64,000 nucleotides of DNA from Apoda limacodes (lineage: Eukaryota > Arthropoda > Insecta > Lepidoptera > Limacodidae): assembly GCA_946406115.1 (NCBI GenBank), contig OX291545.1, positions 6,696,001 to 6,760,000 of the forward strand, read 5' to 3'. The position numbers and the translations under genes were made by a program. The first letter of the stretch is position 1; every line of letters begins with the position of its first letter. Under the pieces are notes generated by a model that was not told the origin of the DNA, searched no databases, and saw only the letters and a list, made by a program, of their open reading frames with translations. Shown in pieces: positions 56,213 to 64,000 of this stretch.

Positions 56213-56776
56213 ACATATATATGCACAGCAAGGGCCACACGAGGATTACCCCAGCGAGCCGGTTGGGGAAGCCCCTTCACCTCCGAGTCAGATCAGTGCG
56301 AGTAGCCGCCGCCCAAGGACTCGAATAGGGTTTTATCCAGTGAGGATACCCAAACTCATACACATACACGCACTACTAGGAATACACAGGGATTATACAC
56401 TTATACACATATATGCACAACAAGGGCCACACGAGGATTACCCCAGCGAGCCGGTTGGGGAAGCCCCTTCACCCCCGAGTCAGATCAGTGCGAGTAGCCG
56501 CCGCCCAAGGACTCGAATAGGGTTTTATCCAGTGAGGATACCCAAACTCATACACATACACGCACTACTAGGAATACACAGGGATTATACACTTATACAC
56601 ATATATGCACAGCAAGGGCCACACGAGGATTACCCCAGCGAGCCGGTTGGGGAAGCCCCTTCACCCCCGAGTCAGATCAGTGCGAGTAGCCGCCGCCCAA
56701 GGACTCGAATAGGGTTTTATCCAGTGAGGATACCCAAACTCATACTCATACACGCACTACTAGGAATACACAGATT
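56213..56776 (+). repeat. 192-bp tandem repeat, about 2.9 copies
   Basis: The anchor GCACAGCAAGGGCCACACGA (CACAA in copy 2) is at 56223, 56415 and 56607, exactly 192 bp apart. The copies are nearly identical, with only a few substitutions. Because 192 is divisible by three, one frame stays open through the array, giving a 64-residue repeat (…P-H-E-D-Y-P-S-E-P-V-G-E-A-P-S…). No start context, domain or splice support was seen, so it is listed as a satellite rather than a gene. Confidence 0.93.
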
Positions 56777-57311
56777 TACCCTAGCCTTGACCCTAAGCTT
56801 AACCGATTTCCTATCTAATCAGATCAGAGCTTAACTACGGGGTTTTCCTCTCACAAGGTATCACAAAAATTACAACATCATGTTAAAAGACACCGATCCC
56901 GGCAGGAACCTTTTACTCCACTAAATTTCCTACAGAAATCGGCGATCTCTTTTCCTTAGAGAGTACATAGCCAACAATGTCAACAAATTACCTCTGCATT
57001 TTTTAATAAGTAAGGCTTTTTTCCTCCACTTACTCCAAATTTACAACTAAAATCCCGGACTAAATCCTAACCAAAAAGTCAACCACTTTCAATTTTCCCC
57101 AACCAACCCTTCACTTTAACCAAGGTGGCATCTTACACGGTCCCTTACACAGTCCTTACCGGCTGGCCGTGCTCGAGATTCCTGAGGAAGCGAGAGGGAC
57201 AGGACGTACAAAGATTTGAAGAAATTTAATACCGGCGCCGTGCACGTTTCGCCTACATCAAATATCAGTAAGTGTCTTTTGTGAGAACTGAGGCTAGCAA
57301 TGTCAACGTAT
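56777..57311. other. No gene seen
   Basis: Right flank of the tandem array. The 78-codon antisense frame at 57116-57352 runs into the 190-bp element and is not supported. Confidence 0.4.
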
Positions 57312-57501
57312 TGACGTGACAACGTCTTATAAATTGGTTTGCCGGGTGACACTTCAAGAAACTGCGTTACGCTCCGCTCACGTTATGCGCTCACAATGAG
57401 AGCGAGTGAGAGGCACGCGCCCGCCTAAGAGCGAGAGAGACAGACATAAAATCATTGTCACGTAAAACTTTCGCCCGTATACCGACTTTACAGGCAACCA
57501 G
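57312..57501 (+). mobile_element. 190-bp short element, copy 1
   Basis: Starts TGACGTGACAACGTC and ends CTTTACAGGCAACCAG, followed by TTTTT. Identical over its length to 57952-58141 and 58701-58890. No coding content. TGACGTGACAACG is loosely inverted by CATTGTCACGTA about 50 bp from the right end. Confidence 0.9.
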
Positions 57502-57554
57502 TTTTTATTGATGGGTTTGTACTATGGGGCTTTGTGAGGGACTTCCTTTATAAA

Positions 57555-57915
57555 ATAATTTTTATCTGTCATAAACAACGTATTGGATCTGGCTCTATCG
57601 GAGGCTTTGCATTACGTTAGACTACTTTGTTTGGCATCAGAGTTGTGCATAGGTCACGACATATTGTTGTTAGGTTCGTATGTTATGTTGCTCCCGAAGA
57701 GTTTTATGTACTCTATGTCCTACCTACTTAATTAGGAGAAAATCATTTGTGTCATACAGATAGAGCGTCTTATATTTTAATGATAGGAAAGTATTTTTTA
57801 CTATGTTTGGTACTTTATAAGATAATTACGCCCAAATTTATTACATTTTTCATCCTATCATTTTGAAAAATGTTGATTTGTTTGCCATTTGGCGGAAGTA
57901 AGGTGCGTGTTTATC
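57555..57915 (-). repeat. Dispersed TE remnant, copy 2 (partner 29091-29460)
   Basis: Matches its partner over about 350 bp with frame-breaking indels. It sits between two copies of the 190-bp element. Confidence 0.7.
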
Positions 57916-57924
57916 AATGCATAA

Positions 57925-58440
57925 AAAAAATACGGCCATATACAGCCATTTTGACGTGACAACGTCTTATAAATTGGTTTGCCGGGTGACACTTCAAGAA
58001 ACTGCGTTACGCTCCGCTCACGTTATGCGCTCACAATGAGAGCGAGTGAGAGGCACGCGCCCGCCTAAGAGCGAGAGAGACAGACATAAAATCATTGTCA
58101 CGTAAAACTTTCGCCCGTATACCGACTTTACAGGCAACCAGTTTTTTTCTCGCATATTTTTGCATTCACAAATAAATCAAAACCTACTTCCAGGTACTTC
58201 CCGTTGACCTAGAATCATGAATTTTTACAAGAAGCAATGGCATGTAGCATACATTAAGGCATTTTTTTTTTTGCGATTATAAACTTATTTGCAGTTGGTA
58301 AACTAACCGCAACCTATGTCGATGTATTGGGACAACAGTTGTCCAATGGCAGAGTTAAGATTGTCCCTCAATACGGTTTAGCTGTAACGGAACCCTCGGT
58401 ATGCGAGTCCGAGTCGCACTTGACCGGCTTTTTTTCAATT
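57925..58440 (-). repeat. 'GTCGCATATT' dispersed repeat, copy interrupted by a 190-bp element
   Basis: The left flank ATACAGCCATTTT and right flank TTTCTCGCATATTTTTGCAT together correspond to the uninterrupted sequence at about 11870-11895 and 12180-12200. It continues to CGAGTCCGAGTCGCACTTGA (about 58405-58425), the end motif of the family. Confidence 0.75.
57952..58141 (+). mobile_element. 190-bp short element, copy 2
   Basis: Identical to copies 1 and 3. It is inserted in the T run of the 'GTCGCATATT' repeat, for which uninterrupted copies exist in this window. Confidence 0.92.
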
Positions 58441-58489
58441 TGGCCAAATCGGGGAAAGTTCTATTGTATTCTACAATAGAACTTTCCTG

Positions 58490-58698
58490 TACCTTGATTT
58501 TATTTGTATCTAGATTGATAAGATGTACTTTATTTAAGGTTTTAACTCTGAAGAGTGCAACATAAACCCGCTCTTATACCTCTAAATTCTCTAAATACCT
58601 CTCATGCCTATGTCGAGAACAGCTCTGTTAGGACTAAGGCCGTGCGATTTGTGAATAGTAATAGCATATGCTAAGCCAATATGAAATTGGTCCTGGTT
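58490..58698 (-). pseudogene. Helitron-type helicase C-terminal fragment
   Basis: The minus strand reads G-L-A-Y-A-I-T-I-H-K-S-H-G-L-S, A-V-L-D-I-G and, after stops, V-H-L-I-N-L-D. This matches the end of the PIF1-like helicase of Helitrons, where A-x-x-I-(N/H)-K-(S/A)-Q-G is conserved; Gln is His here. A 190-bp element follows immediately at 58701. Confidence 0.75.
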
Positions 58699-58700
58699 TT

Positions 58701-58890
58701 TGACGTGACAACGTCTTATAAATTGGTTTGCCGGGTGACACTTCAAGAAACTGCGTTACGCTCCGCTCACGTTATGCGCTCACAATGAGAGCGAGTGAGA
58801 GGCACGCGCCCGCCTAAGAGCGAGAGAGACAGACATAAAATCATTGTCACGTAAAACTTTCGCCCGTATACCGACTTTACAGGCAACCAG
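58701..58890 (+). mobile_element. 190-bp short element, copy 3
   Basis: Identical to copies 1 and 2. Flanked by T runs (GGTTTT on the left, TTTTTTTTTT on the right) and joined to the Helitron helicase fragment. Confidence 0.92.
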
Positions 58891-59700
58891 TTTTTTTTTT
58901 CTGCGAACATATGCATTACTTAAATACCTATTAGGTACCTAGTATTACCTAAATAGAAGCAAATTGATTTTTATATTGAAAAAAAATGTGATTGGCTGTA
59001 TATGAATAGCTTATAAATAGAAAAGCATTTCCACAAGGTGCTCTATCCCTTTTCTACAGTATAAGCTCCAGCAAAATCATAAATAACACCCAATAAATGG
59101 TTGTTATTGTTATTATGACTATTAAAATGAATTGCGAAATATTGATTAATACCTGAACGAAATGAAACACACAACTATTCTCAACGCTGGGTTGTTGTCC
59201 ACTGAGTGCAGGTAGGTGGATCGCGCTATATAAATATACTACACTCATCCACACATATTTTTGAATCTGCAATTACAAAATAATAACTTAAATTTAAACT
59301 ATATAATAATACCTACTATATCTATACATCTTAAAAATATTTTTTTTTAAATCAATTTTTTCAGTGCGTTTTTGGCGTGTTGGTGTTGATTCCTGAACTA
59401 TTACACCTGCCAATCTTTAGATTCCTCATTAATTTTTATATTTTCCTTTATGGCAGTAGTTTCTAGAAGACATAATATGCTCCTCACACTCCTGACTATA
59501 CCCCGTCCGCCGCTATACTATCGCTACTAGGCACAGGTGGCACAATACCTCCGTCTTCTGCTTCTCCTTCATAATTTTATGGGTCTGTAACAGTGTCTGA
59601 AGGCTAAATAATTGTATCATTGCTAACTACAGTGGGTGGTACTGGTATAGCAGGAGGTGATAAACAGGTTTGAGTATTTTGTCCTGAACGTTTAGTTAAA
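58891..59700. other. No clear gene; possible 3' part of the Gypsy element
   Basis: AT-rich. The right half (about 59440-59700) may be the end of the pol frame to the right. No LTR recognised. Confidence 0.35.
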
Positions 59701-60460
59701 TTTTCAGAGGGACCTTTGTTAAACCAGAATATTTTAAAATTTGGTCTAAATGTCTTACACAAACAATTTTCTCTGAATTAATAAGGACTATAAACATTCT
59801 ATTACCTGCAATCTCTTGAATTGTCCCCAAATTCCAAAATGATTTTCTGGCACTGTACCCCCGTATCTACACTGTATCTGCTACTTTAAAATATCTTACA
59901 GTTTTTTGTTGTACACTGTCATCTAAGATTGCATTATTTTCTGTTGGAATAATTAAATCAAGCCTTGATCTTAAGCCTCATCCTAACATTAAACTAGCAG
60001 GCATCATTCCTGTGGCACAGTGAATAGTATTTCGGTAGTTAAACAAAAATTGTAATAATTTTTCGTGTATAACATTTACTGTAAGATTTTCCATAATAAT
60101 ACATTTCAACATTTTTTTTTTTAGATTTTAACAGAATTTTACGCCTGACCATTTAAATACGGATGGTAGATTAGACTGTTGATGTATTTAATGCCATTAG
60201 AATCGCAAAAAGAAATAAATTCAGATGCCTTTATTTTTGTATCGTTGTCTGAATCTATAACGTGAGGAAGTCCAAATACTGAAAATAAATACTTTAACTT
60301 ACTGATCAAGGCGGTAATACCGGTTCCATAACCCATGAATAAGCATTCAAGCCATTTACTAAACGCGTCAATTACCACTAAGTATACTCTTTGCCCTATT
60401 GTCATATAATCAATGTGAATACGCTGCCAGCACGGGTTCTTATCATGTTCTTATCAGAGA
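59701..60460 (-). pseudogene. Gypsy-type LTR retrotransposon integrase fragment
   Basis: The minus strand reads I-H-I-D-Y, then V-Y-L-V-V-I-D-A-F-S-K-W-L-E (60405-60360). It continues L-F-S-V-F-G-L-P-H-V-I-D-S-D-N and Y-H-P-Y-L-N-G-Q-A (to 60139). This is the integrase core of Metaviridae-like (Gypsy) elements, with both Asp motifs visible. Downstream and with stops: L-L-Q-F-L-F-N-Y-R-N-T then T-G-M-M-P-A, and a C-terminal part ending R-H-L-D-Q-I-L-K (about 59745). Frame broken repeatedly; no LTR, RT or env-like region seen. Dead fragment. Confidence 0.85.
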
Positions 60461-62270
60461 GAAAACAGAAATGATTTAAATTCATATCAATAGATGGCGT
60501 TTTGTTGACTGCTTCAATGTGTTTTATGTCATAATCCTGCCAAGTTAAAAAGTCATAAATTCTATATAACACAGTACAAATCTTGGTTCATTCTCTTTGG
60601 TAGGAGAACCGCATTATGTACATTATGTTGGTCAACAAAACGCCACTTTATTTAGGTTGTCTGTTTGTTTGGTGATGTTGTAATACCAAAATGTCGCTTA
60701 AGCTACGAAAATGAAGTAATGGGCTCCTTTATTAAATTTTCGAAATGTTACATAAATTTTAATAAGGCAATAATTTTAACCATACATTCGCATCTGATCG
60801 GTGTCACTGAATAATATAAATAGGTGTACTTGCCCACCAAATATATAAAAAAATTGGTATCTAACCACTTATATACTTAAATATATTTTAAAACAAACGC
60901 ACGCAAGCGTGAACTTCGACCTCAGTAGAGTTTGTTTCCTTTAGTTTTATCCTGGATCGAATGCGTCTAATTTCTATAAAATTTGTTTTTAGGCTCCGAA
61001 GACCTCCGCACACACACATTACCTGCCTCCGTGGGTGGGTGTGTCTAGCTGCGGTTGTCGTCTTTTCCATTGCAACGTAACCGGTGCGCAAATATTGACC
61101 CTCGCACATTGGAATATTTTCGTTCAAAATCCGGTCCAAATCAATTAATTTTGCTAATTAACTCTTAGCATAAAATTAAAAATTTGTTCTTCTGTAGTCA
61201 AATTTAAAACATCAAAACACAATGGCGCACATGGAAACAAAATATTCCAAATAACTTTTAATTTTTTTGTAACACATAGATGAAATAGAAAATAAATAAA
61301 ATTCTTTGTGAAAATAATATACACACACTTCTACTTCCATATGCATAAGGTATTTTATTCGCAATTCATTACAACAAAGCACAAATAAAAAATAAATGCT
61401 TTGCACTAACGTAAGCCCTAAACATAGAAACGTGCTATTTAAGCTGCCGGGTTCTTCAACGGATTATACAGATAAGGATGATCTGAGAGGCTGCTGTTAC
61501 TCTCATTTGATGGCCTGGTTGTAGAGCATAAAAGATTGGTGCTTTGCGTGGTAGCTCCGGTCATCTAGGCATCGAGCCTAGCTACCATTCTCTATTATAA
61601 TTTACAAAGACGAGATTTTAATTAGTTATTTCTAATAATTTTTTTTTATAAAAATTAGTGTTTTTTAAACATGTTATCTTTTAAATATAGCGTAATCTAC
61701 CCCTTATTACAAAGCAAAACAGTTTTTTGGAGTTGTTTAGCCACAAAAAATTACAACAGTTCGCGTAATATAAAGTAATTCTAAAATAACTACTAACAAT
61801 TAGTAATTCAACCATTCAAAAAGATATTACGGAAATTCTAGCGGATTCAGAGTTTACCAGTTTTATTATATCAGTTGTATACCTTTTTTTTATATAAATA
61901 TAAGTTTTTTGTTTTTATGCCAAACGAATATACTTTTTTTATATGAAACTAATAAAAGTAAACAGAAGTCTTCATCAAGCAAAAAAAATGTTATTTAAAA
62001 AGTTACTAGGTATATAAAATCAATTTTCAGCCCACTGTGCATCGTGATCGTGAAGTGCCATGTCAGTGCTCGATGAGCAGGAGTAGCAAATCCGGGCTAA
62101 AATTTCAATCTTATTATAATGTTATGTCAAGATTTTAAAATTTATAAGTGCATTTATGGAATAATAATTTTATCAATGTCAATATTATTTTGCTATGTCA
62201 ATATTTTTAAATTTTTATACTATACGGAATAAAAACAAATGATTAAGATAATAGCGCAATGCAGACGCAA
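60461..62270. other. No gene recognised
   Basis: AT-rich. The open frame at 60888-61139 (minus) and a moderately GC stretch at 61440-61570 are unassigned; they may be further element debris. Confidence 0.35.
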
Positions 62271-62274
62271 CGTA

Positions 62275-62665
62275 TCCGTAATATGCAATTTCAGCCGTTT
62301 TTTGATCTGCTGTTACTTTTAACCTACGCAATGTAAAGCAAAACCGTTTAGTTTAGCAGTTACCTTATTTATATGAAATTTCCAATTTAAATTAATATCT
62401 ATATTTAATCCTAAGAAATTTACTGTTTTTTCTTCATGGATAGTTTTATGTTCATGGATAATATTTTATTTTATTTGTTTTCCATTTGTATTAAAAAAAT
62501 GTACATATTTCGGTTTGTCCATATTTATAGTTAAATTATTTTGATCCATCTAGTTTGATATGTTATTAATTATATTATTTAAGCCATTTTCGAGCGTTTT
62601 AATGTCCGAGGTTTAAATTATCGTGGATAAGTCTTCGGCAAACAAGCTACATTTATGTTTTGTCG
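62275..62665 (-). pseudogene. LINE RT fragment
   Basis: The minus strand reads L-F-A-E-D-L-S-T-I-I (62650-62620), where F-A-D-D is expected, so the second catalytic Asp position is altered. Then N-N-L-T-I-N-M-D-K-P-K-Y-V-H-F-F and L-N-I-D-I-N-L-N-W-K-F-H-I-N-K-V. This is the palm and the start of the thumb of a Jockey/CR1-type polymerase. Stops present. Confidence 0.75.
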
Positions 62666-62740
62666 CCTGAAGAAGGTAATTTATTATGTAAAGGTTTGTA
62701 TTTTATGTAGTGGTGTAAAGTGAAGAATGTGCCATCTTTT

Positions 62741-62886
62741 TTTTTTTTTTTTAATACCACTAAGGTGGCAAACAAGCCTACGGTCCGCCTGATGGTAAGC
62801 GGTCACCGTAGCCTATGGACGCTTGCAACACCAGGGGCATCACTCGCGCGTTGCCGACCCTTCAGAAATTTAATAACTTCTTTTTT
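62741..62886 (-). mobile_element. LINE-A tail with poly(A)
   Basis: The T run at about 62737-62752 (poly(A) of the element) is followed by TACCACTAAGGTGGCAAACA, through GACGCTTGCAACACCAGGG and CGTTGCCGACCCTTCAGAAA. This is the last ~130 bp of LINE-A, strongly 5'-truncated and little diverged. Confidence 0.9.
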
Positions 62887-63604
62887 TCATTAATACTAAT
62901 ATGAGAGCGAGCGCCGCTTTGAGTTACGTCACAAAACTATTAGGGCGACGCATCCTATCAGGCCACAGTTGGTTGGTGACGTCATTCATGTACATTTCGG
63001 ATCGTCGCCGATTGGTTATAAAAAATATTGTAAAATAAAAGATAGGTATTTACTTTCAGAACATATCTACCGAACATTATTATTTTAAATTTGAATAACA
63101 AGTTGAAGAAATAGGTCTTATTTACTACTAACTACTAACATTACCTAGAAATTAATGAATTGACTGAAATCTCAGAGCTTATTGCGGAGTCAAAATTTAT
63201 GGAATTGCAACTCTCTTCTTAAGACCTTTTTACTAAATCTTGAGAGGTGAGATGTACTTTTATTCATTTGGCCCCAGAAAAAGGCGACATTCGAAGGCTC
63301 GAGACTTTTTCGCAATACACTGCCTCGTCTTCCTACTTTATGACAAAAATATGTAGGATCGCGATGCGCGATGTTTTGTCGTATGGCTCGATATGTAGGT
63401 AGGTATTAGACACAGTTACCGCCATCTTTTGACTTCAAAGATTTGCTCTGCTATCGTCAATCTATTAAGTTACCAGTAATCCAGAAATACCAGTAAGTAT
63501 TTAACGAGAAACCCTAGATGTCATAAGCTTACATTATCTATCCCCCGCTACTTACGGCATCTAGCGGCTAAACAAAATAGCCCGAGTTACGGCGGTTTAT
63601 TCTG
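62887..63604. other. No gene seen
   Basis: Unassigned. Mixed composition. Confidence 0.35.
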
Positions 63605-63782
63605 ACTGACTATGCAGTTAGCTGTTGCAGCCATTACTATTTCACCGGGCTTTTTGGGGCGAGACTCAGCCCATATAGCGCCCGACGCTCAAGGGCTCCC
63701 CGCGGGGGGAGCCTCGGCTTGGGTTGTCGGTCTCGGGGGCGTCCCTTCGACCGGCGTGAGTGAGGAGGGGAGTTCCCCTGTA
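63605..63782 (+). repeat. GC-rich dispersed repeat, copy 3
   Basis: GACTATGCAGTTAGCTGTTG, then TTTTTGGGGCGAGAC, ATATAGCGCCC and CCGCGGGG. Same order as 1365 and the reverse of 21486. Ends near GAGTTCCCCTG. Confidence 0.7.
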
Positions 63783-64000
63783 CTAGTATAGTATTATACT
63801 ATAATCTGTGCTGCCAGGGTCCCGCGGGGCCCGGCCAAGCCGCGGGCGGTGCTAGTGGAGGAGCGGCCCGCACGCTTACGCACCGCTCGCACGACCCTCT
63901 CCACCGCTCAATATCCAATCGGCAGATCTTCGTCTTCTTCGTTCACGTCAGAAATACTGTGTAGGTATTTTCCTTATTTTCCCAATTGCAGTTTCTGAAA
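63783..64000. other. GC-rich end of window
   Basis: A small palindromic AT patch (AGTATAGTATTATACTATA) is followed by GC-rich sequence (GTCCCGCGGGGCCCGGCC). Possibly the continuation of the GC-rich element. No gene can be called at the edge. Confidence 0.4.

Noticed and set aside
56340..56834. 165-codon open frame with a 64-residue repeat
   Set aside because: It follows from a 192-bp tandem repeat whose length is divisible by three. No start context, signal peptide or splice support, so it is kept as a satellite with a finding attached.
57312..57501. Reading the 190-bp unit as a Helitron end
   Set aside because: The 5' end is not TC at an A|T target, and the 3' end CCAG lacks the typical CTRR with a preceding hairpin. 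The class was left open.
60888..61139. 83-codon minus-strand frame as a gene
   Set aside because: No recognisable domain and no splice or promoter evidence; it lies near Gypsy debris.

Overview
This is a TE-dense, AT-rich invertebrate chromosomal window, almost certainly lepidopteran (moth or butterfly). The evidence for that is the mix of repeat families: an irritans-type mariner, RTE-type and I/R1-type LINEs, many 5'-truncated tails of one LINE family (called LINE-A below), a tRNA-derived SINE with a recognisable body, and Helitron, piggyBac, Tc1 and Gypsy debris. Two spliced host-type genes carry GT-AG introns. There is no prokaryotic organisation: no operons, ribosome binding sites, CRISPR array or rRNA. 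The long open frames are mostly transposon remnants or chance frames in repeats.

Host-type genes. (1) At 40883-42900 (minus strand) a three-exon gene encodes a 166-residue secreted protein rich in Met, Gly, Ser and Gln. It has a clean signal peptide split by the first intron, a tandem G-G-G-M-M-x / G-A-G-M-I-P hexapeptide block, a TATA box and a poly(A) signal. Intron 1 holds a decayed Tc1-type transposase and intron 2 a LINE-A tail. (2) At 3806-4302 (minus) two short exons join in phase into an 88-residue THAP zinc-finger protein in which one zinc-ligand cysteine is replaced by tryptophan. A complete mariner copy sits about 50 bp past its stop codon.

Layout. 1-2470: an RT-element C-terminal remnant and dispersed repeats. 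2471-3756: mariner with both inverted repeats. 3806-4302: THAP gene. 4620-6656: about 0.5-kb tandem monomers running into a Jockey-like endonuclease/RT fragment. 7218-9288: hairpin elements and the longest LINE-A copy. 9.3-13.9 kb: mostly dispersed repeats. 13.9-18 kb: a nested stack in which an RTE element is interrupted by an I/R1-group LINE with a 12-bp target duplication, itself interrupted by a small insert, beside a 0.5-kb fold-back element. 18-32 kb: LINE fragments, minisatellites, paired dispersed repeats and a SINE. 32-40 kb: sparse, with piggyBac and LINE endonuclease debris. 40.8-43 kb: the secreted-protein gene. 44-52 kb: LINE fragments, repeat pairs and an unusual RT element. 52.8-56.8 kb: a degenerate ~105-bp satellite, then a young 192-bp tandem array. 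57.3-58.9 kb: three identical 190-bp insertions in Helitron and other repeats. 59.4-62.9 kb: a Gypsy integrase fragment, a LINE RT fragment and a LINE-A tail. 63.6-64 kb: a GC-rich repeat.

The genes do not form a pathway. The main story is repeat invasion around two small genes. Family names rest on motifs read by eye from translations; boundaries of decayed copies are approximate (often +/-20-50 bp).
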